NCBI GenBank assembly: GCA_016191645.1
Contig: JACPVQ010000238.1
Span: forward strand, 1-57,363
Length of the DNA: 57,363 bases
Direction of reading: 5' to 3'
Source: Candidatus Solibacter usitatus
Lineage (GTDB): Bacteria; Acidobacteriota; Terriglobia; Bryobacterales; Bryobacteraceae
Below are positions 25,301 to 34,679 of this stretch, one piece after another. The notes under the pieces are model-generated. The model worked only from the letters and a program-made list of their open reading frames with translations, was not told the DNA's origin and ran no database searches. Position numbers and translations under genes: made by a program. Position 1 is the first letter of the stretch. Each line of letters opens with the position of its first letter.

Positions 25301-25312
25301 GGGGCACATCGC

Positions 25313-28300
25313 ATGAACGCATCCGGCATATTTATCCGTCGTCCTGTCGCCACCAGTTTGCTGATGTTCGCTCTCGCTGTCTTCGGTGCGCTCGCCTACC
25401 GCTTCCTGCCCGTCAGCGATCTGCCCAACGTCGATTTCCCCACGTTGGTGGTCTCCGCCAACCTGCCCGGCGCAAACCCCGACACCATGGCTTCCGCCGT
25501 GGCCACTCCTCTCGAGCGGCAGTTCACCTCTATCGCCGGGCTCGATTCGATGATCTCCGTCAACTCCACCGGCAGCACTTCGGTCACTCTGCAATTCAGT
25601 CTCGACCGCGACCTCGACGGCGCTTCCGTCGATGTCCAAACGGCTATCGCCGCCTGCATTCCGCTGCTTCCGCCGGGCATGCCGAATCCGCCCTCCTTCC
25701 GTAAGTACAATCCCAGCGATTCGCCCATTATGTTCCTCGGTTTGGTTTCCGAAACGATGCCGCTCTACGATTTGCAGGACATCGCCGAAACCAAGATCGC
25801 GCAGCGGCTGTCAACGGTGCCTGGTGTCGCTCAGGCCAACGTCTTCGGCGCGCAGCGCTTCGCCGTCCGCGTGCAGGCCGATCCCGACAAACTGGCCGCC
25901 AAGCGCATCGGCATCAACGAAGTGAGTGCCGCGCTGCGTTCCTGGAACGTCAATCTTCCCACCGGCACGCTGTGGGGCGAAAAGCAGGCTTTCAATATCC
26001 GTGCCAACGGACAGTTGCGCCGCGCCGAAGATTTTCAGCCGCTCATCATCGCCTACCGCGGCGGCGCGCCCATTCGCCTTCAGGATGTGGCCACGGTTGT
26101 GAACAGCGTGGAGGACAACAAGACCGGTTCGTGGCTTTATCAAAAAGGCGTTGGCATGCGCGGCTTGAACGTCGCCATCATGAAGCAGCCCAGCAGCAAC
26201 GTCATTCAAACCAACGATCAGATTCGCGCCTTGCTGCCCGAGATCCGCAAACAACTTCCCGCGGCGGTAACCCTCAAAGAGCGTGGCGACCGCTCGCGCA
26301 CCATCCGCGATGCCTTTCACGACATCGAATCGACCATGATGATCGCCATGACGTTGGTCATCCTGGTCATCTTCCTCTTCCTGCGCAATGCGCGCGCCAC
26401 CTTCATTCCGGCCGTCGCCCTCCCTCTTTCGCTGTTTGGAACGCTCGCCGTGATGCTCCTGCTCGGCTACAGCCTGAACAATCTTTCCATGATGGCCCTC
26501 ATTCTCTCCGTCGGCTTCGTCGTCGATGACGCCATCGTCATGCTCGAGAACATCGTGCGGCACATTGAAAAAGGCGAGTCGGTGATGCAGGCCGCGGTCA
26601 CCGGATCCAAAGAGATCAGCTTCACCATCGTCTCCATGACCGTTTCCCTGGGAGCCGTGTTCATCCCCATTCTTTTCATGGGCGGCTTGCTGGGCCGGCT
26701 CTTCAAGGAGTTTGCCGTCACCATCTGTCTGGCCATTTTCTTTTCCGGCTTCATCTCCATCTCGCTTACGCCCATGCTGTGCAGCCGCCTGCTGAAGGTG
26801 CACCAGCCGCATAAGATGCCGTGGTTTTTCCGCATCACCGAGACATTTTATTCCTGGACGTTGAAGCTCTACGAAATCTCGCTGCGTTGGGTGCTGCTAC
26901 ACCGCCCGGTCATGCTGGTGGTCTTCTTCGCCACCATTGGACTGACCGCCTACCTCTTTGAAATTGTTCCCAAAGGCTTCATTCCCGATCAGGACAGCGA
27001 CTCGATGTACGTCAACTCCGAGGCTGCCCAAGGCATCTCCTACTATCAAATGGCGGAGTATCAGCAGAAGATCGCCGAGATCGTCAGCAGCGACCCGAAT
27101 GTGGAATCGGACATGGCCAGCGCCGGCGGAATGCACAACACCAGTTCCAACAGCGCGCGTCATTACATCACGCTGCTGCCGCGAAGTGAGCGCGACAAAT
27201 CGGTTCAACAAATCATCGAGACGCTGCGGCCGAAAGTCGGATCTCTGCCCGGCGCGCGCGCGTTTCTCACCGCCCCGCCCTCCATCAGGCTGGGCGGGCG
27301 TTCTTCCAAGAGCCAGTACGAATACACGCTGCAAGGGCCCGACGTGAAGGAGCTTTACCGGGAGGCCCAGCGCCTGCAAACCGAGATCCTGAAACTGCCC
27401 AGCGTTGCCGATGTCACCAGCGATCTGCAAATCAAGAACCCCCGCTTGCAAATCAAAGTGGACCGCGACCGCGTGGCTTCCCTTGGTCTCAACATGAGGG
27501 AGGTTTCCAATTCCCTCTACGACGCGTTTGGTCCGCGCTGGTCTTCCACCATCTACGCCCCCAACAATCAGTACCGCGTGCTGCTGGAGATCCTGCCCAA
27601 ATATCAAGCACACCCGGATCTTCTTTCTAAACTTTATTTCAAGACCAACACGGGCGTTCTCATCCCGATGGATTCCGTGGCCTCCACCTACACCGACGCC
27701 GGACCGCTGACCATCAATCATTCGGGACAACTGCCCGCCGTCACCCTTTCGTTTAATATCCGCGCCGGATTTGCGCTGGGCAGTGTGGTCGACGAGGTGG
27801 AAGAGCTTGCCGCAACGCTTCCCAAGACGATCGCCACCAGCTTTCAAGGTACTGCGAAAGCGTTTCAGGATTCCCTCGCCAACATAACCGTGCTGTTGAT
27901 TCTGGCGGTGATGGTAGTCTACATCGCGCTCGGTATCTTGTATGAAAGCTACATCCACCCGCTGACCATTCTCTCCGGGCTCCCCTCGGCGGCGCTCGGC
28001 GCATTAATCTCGCTCCTCGTCTGCCGTTCGGAGTTGAACATCTACGCCTTTGTCGGTCTGTTCATGCTCATCGGCATCGTGAAGAAGAACGCCATCATGC
28101 AGATCGACTTCGCGCTTGAAGCCGAGCGCAACGAACACAAGAGCGCTCGCGATGCCATCTACGAAGGGTGCATCATCCGCTTCCGCCCCATCCTCATGAC
28201 CACCTTGGCCGCGCTCTTCGGCGTGCTACCCATCGCTCTGGGCACCGGCTCCGGAGGCGAGGCGCGTCGCCCCTTGGGCATCACAGTCGTCGGCGGCCTC

Positions 28301-28432
28301 ATCATTTCGCAACTGGTAACGTTGTATCTCACCCCGGTCGTCTACACCTATCTCGACGGTATTGTCGATTGGTGGCAGTCTCTCGGACGCCGTCGCACCC
28401 CTCACCCCGCGCCTGCCTCGGCCGGCGATTAA
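25313..28432 (+). CDS. RND efflux permease (HAE1 family), first of two
   Basis: This 1039-residue proton-driven multidrug transporter starts 12 bp after the adaptor with an AGGGGG ribosome-binding site. It has 12 TM helices in the RND arrangement. The proton-relay motif FVVDDAIVMLENIVRHIE in TM4 is intact (two aspartates). Porter-domain segments (PSFRKYNPSDSPIMFLGL, FGPRWSSTIYAPNNQYRVLLE) and the SGLPSAALGALISLLVC helix are present. It most resembles the MdtB/MdtC type. The substrate range is unknown. Confidence 0.93.
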   Translation: MNASGIFIRRPVATSLLMFALAVFGALAYRFLPVSDLPNVDFPTLVVSANLPGANPDTMASAVATPLERQFTSIAGLDSMISVNSTGSTSVTLQFSLDRDLDGASVDVQTAIAACIPLLPPGMPNPPSFRKYNPSDSPIMFLGLVSETMPLYDLQDIAETKIAQRLSTVPGVAQANVFGAQRFAVRVQADPDKLAAKRIGINEVSAALRSWNVNLPTGTLWGEKQAFNIRANGQLRRAEDFQPLIIAYRGGAPIRLQDVATVVNSVEDNKTGSWLYQKGVGMRGLNVAIMKQPSSNVIQTNDQIRALLPEIRKQLPAAVTLKERGDRSRTIRDAFHDIESTMMIAMTLVILVIFLFLRNARATFIPAVALPLSLFGTLAVMLLLGYSLNNLSMMALILSVGFVVDDAIVMLENIVRHIEKGESVMQAAVTGSKEISFTIVSMTVSLGAVFIPILFMGGLLGRLFKEFAVTICLAIFFSGFISISLTPMLCSRLLKVHQPHKMPWFFRITETFYSWTLKLYEISLRWVLLHRPVMLVVFFATIGLTAYLFEIVPKGFIPDQDSDSMYVNSEAAQGISYYQMAEYQQKIAEIVSSDPNVESDMASAGGMHNTSSNSARHYITLLPRSERDKSVQQIIETLRPKVGSLPGARAFLTAPPSIRLGGRSSKSQYEYTLQGPDVKELYREAQRLQTEILKLPSVADVTSDLQIKNPRLQIKVDRDRVASLGLNMREVSNSLYDAFGPRWSSTIYAPNNQYRVLLEILPKYQAHPDLLSKLYFKTNTGVLIPMDSVASTYTDAGPLTINHSGQLPAVTLSFNIRAGFALGSVVDEVEELAATLPKTIATSFQGTAKAFQDSLANITVLLILAVMVVYIALGILYESYIHPLTILSGLPSAALGALISLLVCRSELNIYAFVGLFMLIGIVKKNAIMQIDFALEAERNEHKSARDAIYEGCIIRFRPILMTTLAALFGVLPIALGTGSGGEARRPLGITVVGGLIISQLVTLYLTPVVYTYLDGIVDWWQSLGRRRTPHPAPASAGD

Positions 28433-28435
28433 GAC

Positions 28436-31400
28436 ATGAATTTTTCCGAAACGTTCATCCGGCGTCCCATCGCCACCAGCCTTCTTATGCTCGCCATCGC
28501 GCTGTTCGGCTCGGTGGCGTACCGCTCGCTCGCCGTCAGCGACTTGCCGAACGTCGACTTCCCTACCTTGCTGGTCACCGCGAACCTGCCCGGCGCAAGT
28601 CCGGAAACGATGGCATCCTCGGTTGCCACGCCGCTCGAAAACCAGTTCACCATGATCGCCGGGCTCAGTTCGATGAACTCCATCAACTCGCTGGGCAGCA
28701 CGAAGATCACCTTGGAATTCGATCTCAGCCGCAATCTCGACGGCGCATCGGTCGACGTGCAGGCGGCCATTACGCAGGCGTCGCGCCTGCTGCCGCAAGG
28801 CATGCCGACACCGCCCACGTTCACCAAAGTCAATCCCGCCGATCAACCCATCCTCTACCTGGTTCTCACCTCCACAACGCTTCCGCTGTGGAGTCTCAAC
28901 GAATACGCCGAGACGCGCGTCGCGCAGCGCATCTCCATGGTGAGCGGCGTGGCGCAAGTCCAGGTGCTGGGCGCGCAACGATATGCCGTCCACGTGCAGG
29001 TCAACCCGCGCGCGCTGGCGGCGCGGCAGATTGGCATCAATGAAGTGGAGGTTGCGCTGCGCAATTGGAACGTCAATTTGCCCATCGGCAGCATCGTCGG
29101 TCCGCAGCGCTCGTTTACGCTTCTGGCCAGCGGCCAGCTGATGAACGCCGAAGCCTATCGCCCGCTGGTGGTCGCCTACCGCAACGGATCTCCCATCCGC
29201 TTGCGCGAACTCGGCAATGTGACCGATGGGATTGAAGACGACAAGTCGGCCTCGTGGCTCTACAAAGGCGGAGAATCGCAGCGCGCCGTCGTTCTCGCCA
29301 TTCAACGCCAACCCGGCACCAACACCGTCGATGTCACTAGCAACGTCAAAAAACTGATCCCCGTCTTCCTCGGCGAGCTGCCGCCGTCGGTGAAGATGGA
29401 CACGCTCTACGACCGTTCCGAAACCATTCGTGAATCGTTCGACGACGTCAAATTCACCATGCTCCTCACGCTTGGTCTGGTGATCCTGGTGATCTTTCTG
29501 TTTCTGCGCAATGTGCCCGCCACCATCATCCCCAGCCTCGCACTGCCGTTCTCCATCATCGGTACTTTCGCTGTCATGTACCTGTTGGATTACAGCCTCG
29601 ACAATTTGTCCATGATGGCTCTGATTCTCTCTGTGGGATTCGTCGTCGACGATGCCATCGTCATGCTGGAGAACATCGTCCGCCATCTGGAAATGGGCAA
29701 GCCCCCGATGCAGGCCGCGTTTGAAGGCTCGTGGGAGATCGGCAGCACCATCGTGTCGATGACGTTGTCACTTGCCGCCGTATTCATCCCCGTCCTCTTC
29801 ATGGGCGGTCTACTGGGACGTTTGTTCCGTGAGTTCGCGGTGACCATTTGCGTCGCGGTCCTCATTTCCGGACTCGTCTCGGTAACGTTGACGCCCATGC
29901 TCTGCAGCCGCTTCCTGAAGCCTTCGCACCTGCAGCGCCGCGGCGCGTTCTATCGCACCACGGAAAAATTCTTCGAGTGGATGCTGCACGTTTACGACGT
30001 TACGCTGAAGCTGGTGTTGCGCCACCGCGTGTTCACCATGGCCAGCTTCGTGATCTCTCTCGGCATCACGGCATGGATCTTCGTCGTCATTCCGAAAGGC
30101 TTCATCCCCGATCAGGACACCGACCAGATCCTCGGTTTCACCGAAGCCACGCAGGGCACTTCGTATTTCCAAATGGTCGATCACCAGCATGAAGTTGCCA
30201 AGGTGATCTCCGCCAACCCCAATGTCGACGCTCTGGTTTCCAGCATCGGCGGCGCAACGGCATCCACCTTGGGCGGTGCGAATTTCGGCCAATTGATTGT
30301 CCACTTGAAGCCGCGCCATGAGCGCAAGGAACCCGTGGATAAGGTCATCCAGGACCTCCGCGAGCAGTTGATGGAAGTGACGGGCCTGCGCACCTATCTG
30401 CAGAACCCGCCCACCGTCCAGATCGGCGGCCAGGTGACCAAGAGCCCGTATCAATTTTCGCTGCAATCGCCCGACCGGGAAGCCCTGTTCAAGGCTGCCG
30501 AGGAGTTTACGAATGAACTGGCGAAATCGGAAAAACTGCATGATGTCACCAGCAACCTGCAAATCCGCACGCCGCAAGTCAACGTGAAAATCGATCGCGA
30601 CAAAGCCGCCGCGCTACAGGTGAACGTCGAGCAGATTGAGAACGCCCTCTACGATGCCTTTGGTCCGCGCTGGGTTTCCACCATTTACAGTTCGACGAAT
30701 GAGTACAAAGTCCTGCTGGAACTGCTGCCCGAAGATCAGCGTGATCCCAAGGCGCTCTCCATGCTCTATTTCAAGGGCGGCGGCGACCGCCTCATCCCCC
30801 TCGATTCCGTAGCGAAGATCGATGAGGACATCGGCCCGCAAACCATCAATCACTACGGACAACTTCCCGCCGTTACCGTCTCGTTTAATCTGAAGCCGGG
30901 CGTGCCGCTCGGCGATGGCGCAAACCAGGTGTTCGAAACGGCCGCGCGCATGTTGCCTCCCGAAGTCAACACCGCGCACCAAGGAGCGTTGCAGGCTTTC
31001 CAAGGCTCGCAGACAAATCTGTTCGTTCTGTTGCTTGTGGCGGTGCTGGTTGTGTACATCGTGCTCGGAATTCTCTATGAGAGCTACATCCACCCGTTGA
31101 CGATTCTCTCCGGCCTGCCTTCCGCCGGCTTCGGCGCATTGCTGACGCTCATCCTCTTCCGCCTCGATCTGAATATTTACGGTTTCGTCGGCCTCATCAT
31201 GCTCATCGGCATCGTTATGAAGAACGCCATCATGCAGATCGACTTCGCGCTGGAAGCCGAACGCACCGAGGGCTTGTCGCCCGAGCAGGCCATCTTCGAC
31301 GGCTGCCTCACGCGCTTCCGCCCCATCATGATGACGACCATGTCCGCTTTGTTGGGAGCGGTGCCCATCGCGCTAGGTTATGGCGCAGGCGGCGAAGCCC

Positions 31401-31567
31401 GGCAGTCGCTAGGCTTGGTCGTAGTGGGCGGCCTCATCTTCTCGCAAGCGGTTACGCTCTACCTGACGCCGGTGGTCTACACCTACATGGCGGCGTTGCA
31501 GACCTGGACAAAGAGCCGCAAAAAGAAACCCGTGACTACCCCGTCTCCTGTCGTTGCGGCTCGATAG
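28436..31567 (+). CDS. RND efflux permease (HAE1 family), second of two
   Basis: This 1043-residue paralogue starts 3 bp after the first permease. It has the same 12-TM architecture and an intact FVVDDAIVMLENIVRHLE proton-relay motif, so neither permease is an obvious inactive partner. The two differ throughout the porter domains (for example PTFTKVNPADQPILYLVL here), so they could form a heterotrimer as in MdtBC. No outer-membrane TolC-type gene follows. The channel must be supplied from elsewhere. Confidence 0.93.
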   Translation: MNFSETFIRRPIATSLLMLAIALFGSVAYRSLAVSDLPNVDFPTLLVTANLPGASPETMASSVATPLENQFTMIAGLSSMNSINSLGSTKITLEFDLSRNLDGASVDVQAAITQASRLLPQGMPTPPTFTKVNPADQPILYLVLTSTTLPLWSLNEYAETRVAQRISMVSGVAQVQVLGAQRYAVHVQVNPRALAARQIGINEVEVALRNWNVNLPIGSIVGPQRSFTLLASGQLMNAEAYRPLVVAYRNGSPIRLRELGNVTDGIEDDKSASWLYKGGESQRAVVLAIQRQPGTNTVDVTSNVKKLIPVFLGELPPSVKMDTLYDRSETIRESFDDVKFTMLLTLGLVILVIFLFLRNVPATIIPSLALPFSIIGTFAVMYLLDYSLDNLSMMALILSVGFVVDDAIVMLENIVRHLEMGKPPMQAAFEGSWEIGSTIVSMTLSLAAVFIPVLFMGGLLGRLFREFAVTICVAVLISGLVSVTLTPMLCSRFLKPSHLQRRGAFYRTTEKFFEWMLHVYDVTLKLVLRHRVFTMASFVISLGITAWIFVVIPKGFIPDQDTDQILGFTEATQGTSYFQMVDHQHEVAKVISANPNVDALVSSIGGATASTLGGANFGQLIVHLKPRHERKEPVDKVIQDLREQLMEVTGLRTYLQNPPTVQIGGQVTKSPYQFSLQSPDREALFKAAEEFTNELAKSEKLHDVTSNLQIRTPQVNVKIDRDKAAALQVNVEQIENALYDAFGPRWVSTIYSSTNEYKVLLELLPEDQRDPKALSMLYFKGGGDRLIPLDSVAKIDEDIGPQTINHYGQLPAVTVSFNLKPGVPLGDGANQVFETAARMLPPEVNTAHQGALQAFQGSQTNLFVLLLVAVLVVYIVLGILYESYIHPLTILSGLPSAGFGALLTLILFRLDLNIYGFVGLIMLIGIVMKNAIMQIDFALEAERTEGLSPEQAIFDGCLTRFRPIMMTTMSALLGAVPIALGYGAGGEARQSLGLVVVGGLIFSQAVTLYLTPVVYTYMAALQTWTKSRKKKPVTTPSPVVAAR

Positions 31568-31611
31568 TGTGCGGAGATCTACTGCGATTCCCAAATGGAA
31601 TATGCTAACTC

Positions 31612-31953
31612 TTGGCGGAGGCAAAAACTGCTGCCGTGGTCGAGGCAACGGATAAACTGAAACTGGCTCGGCGTCATTTGGACCGGGTTCTGGCCGTGGA
31701 GGCTGCCGCTCTGTTCAAGGGAATGGAAACTTCGCGAAAACACTGGGAAAAGGCCGACCTTGCACGCGCATTGAATGCTGGGCACGGCCTTCCGGACATT
31801 TGGCAGTTGCTTCGTGATCTAAATGAGGCCAGGAAATCCGCGGCGTATGGGGATTGTCCCGCTCCGGATCTGGATGCCGAAGACGCCGCATTGAGAATCG
31901 AACAATATGTTGAGGCTGTTGCTAAGCTTGTGGAAGGGGGGACTCAGAAATGA
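31612..31953 (+). CDS. HEPN-like small protein paired with nucleotidyltransferase
   Basis: This 113-residue, mostly helical protein is read from TTG 31612. A GTG at 31636 would give it a better-spaced GGAGG site. The segment LPDIWQLLRDLNEARKSAAYGD resembles the helix of HEPN domains (SAV_6107-like) in which R-K-S-A-x-Y-G replaces the usual R-x4-6-H. The stop overlaps the next start (ATGA), so the two are translated together. It is inferred to be the toxin-like half of an atypical HEPN/MNT pair. Confidence 0.6.
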   Translation: MAEAKTAAVVEATDKLKLARRHLDRVLAVEAAALFKGMETSRKHWEKADLARALNAGHGLPDIWQLLRDLNEARKSAAYGDCPAPDLDAEDAALRIEQYVEAVAKLVEGGTQK

Positions 31954-32630
31954 TGCGTATCGGCACAGTGATGGACAACGCACTTTCCGGGATTCTTCGC
32001 TGGCCGACGGATGAATCCAAGCAGTGGGTTGCCCAATTTCTGAACTTGGCACATGCCGATTCCAATATCGTTGCGGTGATTGCGATCGGCTCTGCTGTCA
32101 GACCTAATGTTCCAAGTGCCGACGTCGACCTGCTGGTGATCGCCGAGGATCCCGTTCTTCATACAGGCAACCGTCCGCTGGAAGTGGACTTGCGTGCATA
32201 TGCTGTCGCCGAAGCCAATCAACAAATAGCCAACGGTAACGACATGCTCGGCTGGGCGATCAAGTTCGGGAGGCTGCTATTCCAGCGCGACCGCTATTGG
32301 ACCAAGGTCGTCGAGTCGTGGCGGCATCGACTTCCTCTGCCTTCTGCTGAACTCGCAAGAGAGAGAGCTGCAGGCTCTCATCGGCGTCTTGCGACCGTAT
32401 CTGAATTCGGTGATGCGGACGCGGCACGCGAGCAGGCTGGAGCCTACTTGACTCACTTGGCCCGGGCGGCCCTGTTGGAGAATGGCGTTTACCCAGCATC
32501 ACGACCCGAGTTGCCTTCTCAATTGCGGAAAGTGGGCAAGCATCAACTCGCGGATTGGCTCGATGGCGTTCTGACGATGCAGGTTAACGAGCACAAGCTC
32601 ATTCGTGAGGTGATGCGTTTGTCCGCTTGA
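31950..32630 (+). CDS. nucleotidyltransferase-domain protein (HEPN partner)
   Basis: In this 226-residue protein residues 40-75 carry the nucleotidyltransferase signature IAIGSAVRPNVPSADVDLLVI (GS followed by D-x-D). The region VDLRAYAVAEANQQI supplies the third acidic residue expected in the fold. Residues 120-226 are helical (ARERAAGSHRRLATVSEFGD...YLTHLARAALLENGVYP) and look like a fused HEPN-type or substrate-binding bundle. It is longer than MntA. Together with the preceding 113-residue protein it forms a two-gene module. Confidence 0.72.
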   Translation: MMRIGTVMDNALSGILRWPTDESKQWVAQFLNLAHADSNIVAVIAIGSAVRPNVPSADVDLLVIAEDPVLHTGNRPLEVDLRAYAVAEANQQIANGNDMLGWAIKFGRLLFQRDRYWTKVVESWRHRLPLPSAELARERAAGSHRRLATVSEFGDADAAREQAGAYLTHLARAALLENGVYPASRPELPSQLRKVGKHQLADWLDGVLTMQVNEHKLIREVMRLSA

Positions 32631-32635
32631 AAAAC

Positions 32636-32666
32636 GGGCGCCCCACCGGCCTAAACAGGGCGCGCC
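32636..32666 (-). terminator. intrinsic terminator
   Basis: On the minus strand the stem ggcgcgccc/gggcgccc (one bulge) is followed by ccgttttt. It lies just past the stop of the antitoxin gene at 32701 and also sits at the end of the convergent nucleotidyltransferase gene. Confidence 0.7.
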
Positions 32667-32700
32667 ATTTCCTTCGCCCACTGCGTTCCCTGTTGTTGCT

Positions 32701-33027
32701 TTAGCGTGTGACTGTCTCTTCCCGGTCGAGCCCGGCACGCAAGAGCATCTTGATATAGGTCTGGTAGCCGATCCCTTTGCCGGCTGCCAGGCGTCGCGCG
32801 CGGTCGACGTCGCCGGTCGGGATCCGCAGCATAACCTTCTGCGACGGCGGCTTCCGCACGGTCTCCGTCTTCTTCGAAAGGGTAATGCCAATGCTTTTTC
32901 CGCCTACCCGCAGTGCGCCATCTCTTTCAGCCTGCTCGAACAGTTTCAGCAGCCGGCCTTGATTCTTTTCAAACCAGCGGGCCTCTTCAGCTTCAGTCCT
33001 CATCTCCACCAGCTCTTTCTTAACCAT
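32701..33027 (-). CDS. CopG-type antitoxin
   Basis: This is a 108-residue protein with a helical N-terminal half (EEARWFEKNQGRLLKLFEQAE). The C-terminal ribbon-helix-helix reads KVMLRIPTGDVDRARRLAAGKGIGYQTYIKMLLRAGL. It belongs to the CopG-like antitoxin class that accompanies BrnT- or RelE-type toxins. Its start overlaps the end of a small degenerate gene upstream (33020-33178) that looks like a toxin remnant. Confidence 0.82.
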   Translation of the reverse strand: MVKKELVEMRTEAEEARWFEKNQGRLLKLFEQAERDGALRVGGKSIGITLSKKTETVRKPPSQKVMLRIPTGDVDRARRLAAGKGIGYQTYIKMLLRAGLDREETVTR

Positions 33028-33178
33028 CGTGCTCTCCCTTGATGCGCATCCACCAAGCGCGCCATTTTCGATTCGCTGGAAAGGCGGTCACTACAGTGGA
33101 GTAACGCCGTGCCTCGCGACGTGTGCCTTTGTTGGCGGCATCCCAATCGAATGCAGTAGAAGGCTCTGCTTCTGGCAT
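33020..33178 (-). pseudogene. possible degenerate toxin gene
   Basis: This 52-residue frame from 33178 reads MPEAEPSTAFDWDAANKGTRREARRYSTVVTAFP, then NRKWRAWWMRIKGEHDG. The FDWD-AA-K opening is reminiscent of BrnT toxins (FEWDDAK), but the middle of the domain is missing. It overlaps the antitoxin start by 8 bp, exactly where a toxin gene should end. It is either a shortened toxin or a small protein of unknown family. The assignment is weak. Confidence 0.4.
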
Positions 33179-33249
33179 CTTATTCTCGTGTATACCCAAT
33201 GTCCATACGCATGGCCAGGATGACCACCCGTACGCGGAAACCAACAAAA

Positions 33250-33278
33250 ACGCGCCGCCGGGCTGAACCGGGGCGCGT
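33250..33278 (-). terminator. intrinsic terminator of cytochrome c' gene
   Basis: On the minus strand the stem acgcgcc/ggcgcgt is followed directly by TTTTTG. It is 26 bp beyond the stop at 33304. Flanking sequence (gggcgcg, then catttccttc) closely resembles the terminator at 32636-32666. Confidence 0.8.
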
Positions 33279-33303
33279 CATTTCCTTCTCCTACTGCTCT
33301 TTT

Positions 33304-33714
33304 TTATTGTTTAATTCTGTAGGTTCCGTCGGGCAGCTTTTCGCGATATTTTTCGTGGCAGCTTTTGCAGCTTGCTCCCATCGCGCTCGACGCGGTGCGC
33401 GCGGCTGCCGCATCGCCCGCTTCGGCGGCCTTCGCCAAAGCCATCGCCGCGGTATGGCCGTCCTTGCTCCACTTCACCGCTTCGTCATTCTTCCGGTCCG
33501 CCCAAAAACTGTCCGTGCCTTCCAGCGCCGACACCATCGCTTTGGCATGCGCCGCAACGTCCGGCATCGCGCCAGCACCCATTGACTTGCGCAGGCCGTT
33601 CATGTGCTCGCCTGCCGCTTTCATCTTCTTCGTCAGCTCTTTTTCATCCAACGCAACAAGAGAGGCGGCGCCGATCAAAAGGCCCGCCAGCCCCACTGCC
33701 AGCAATCTCTTCAT
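33304..33714 (-). CDS. class II cytochrome c (cytochrome c'-like)
   Basis: This 136-residue periplasmic protein has a signal peptide (MKRLLAVGLAGLLIGAASLVA). A helical-bundle body follows (LTKKMKAAGEHMNGLRKSM), and the heme motif CKSCH sits close to the C-terminus, as in cytochrome c' proteins. It may carry electrons or bind gases. The start at 33714 is preferred because it begins the signal peptide. It stands alone with its own terminator. Confidence 0.85.
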   Translation of the reverse strand: MKRLLAVGLAGLLIGAASLVALDEKELTKKMKAAGEHMNGLRKSMGAGAMPDVAAHAKAMVSALEGTDSFWADRKNDEAVKWSKDGHTAAMALAKAAEAGDAAAARTASSAMGASCKSCHEKYREKLPDGTYRIKQ

Positions 33715-33812
33715 CCTCAAACCTCCCATGGATATTTTCCAGAAGCGGAAAAATCATTCTACACCATCACAGGCCCGGGTCTCCACCTCAGGAAGAAACA
33801 AACAGCGACTCC

Positions 33813-34679
33813 TTACAGACCCTCCAGCAAAAACTCCCGCGCCTCCTTGAGAAAAAACTCCAGTTGGTCGTGATGCACCCAGTGCCCCGCGTCCGGCACA
33901 CGCACCATTCGATAGTTCTTCAACGTCGCCGTCCGGCCGTCTTTCTCCGGATCGGGCGCCCAACTCAACATCCCCCAAAAGAGCAGTACGGGACACGTAA
34001 TGTTTCCGATGATCTCCTGGAAATCCTCCAGGCTGTTTCCGAACGGCGGAAACAGGCGCGCGTAGTTATCGAACTTCCAAATCAACGATCCGTCCGATAG
34101 CCAGTTCGTCCCGTGCAAAGTCAGATGCCGCGCCCACTCATCGCGCAAATGCGGATTCGCTTCCTTCATCCGCGCCACGGCGCTGTTCAGATCGGGATAA
34201 CTGTGCGGCTCCCGCTGCTCCGTGCTGCGCACCTTTTCAATCCACTCGCGCAAACGCCGCACGGGAGGCGCGTGCCACTTCGAATTCGGCGGGAACCCCA
34301 TTCCTTCAATGGAGATCACCTTCTTCACACGGTCCGGATAGATACCCGCATAGGAAAGGGCAATCGATCCGCCCAGCGAATGCGACACCAAATAGACCGG
34401 CGACTCCTTGATCACATCGAGCAGCGCCGAAAGATCCAGCACATGCTCGGCGACGCTATACGTTGCGCCGGGAGCGTACGCGCTGTTTCCGTGCCCGCGC
34501 AGATCGAGCGCGTACACATGGAAATGCTCGCGCAAATCGCGCGCCACCCAATCCCAATTCCGCGCGTGATCCAATCCGCCGTGCACCAGCACCAATGGCG
34601 GCTTGCCTTCCATGCCCCAGTCCCAGAACTGCAGCTTGAGGCGATGCGAGTAGAAGAAGTGCGACACCGGCTCCATCAT
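33813..34679 (-). CDS. alpha/beta hydrolase
   Basis: This 288-residue cytoplasmic alpha/beta hydrolase has PLVLVHGGLDHARNWDW, nucleophile elbow VSHSLGGS with S101, VLLFWGMLSWAPD and the histidine in DAGHWVHHDQLEFF. The ATG at 34679 overlaps the TGA of the upstream M28 peptidase gene (ATGA). The two enzymes are therefore an operon, perhaps releasing and then hydrolysing an ester or amide. The substrate is unknown. Confidence 0.88.
   Translation of the reverse strand: MMEPVSHFFYSHRLKLQFWDWGMEGKPPLVLVHGGLDHARNWDWVARDLREHFHVYALDLRGHGNSAYAPGATYSVAEHVLDLSALLDVIKESPVYLVSHSLGGSIALSYAGIYPDRVKKVISIEGMGFPPNSKWHAPPVRRLREWIEKVRSTEQREPHSYPDLNSAVARMKEANPHLRDEWARHLTLHGTNWLSDGSLIWKFDNYARLFPPFGNSLEDFQEIIGNITCPVLLFWGMLSWAPDPEKDGRTATLKNYRMVRVPDAGHWVHHDQLEFFLKEAREFLLEGL

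Noticed and set aside
28226-29686. A 486-residue open frame on the minus strand.
   Set aside because: Antisense to the two RND permeases, with histidine- and aspartate-rich shadow composition.
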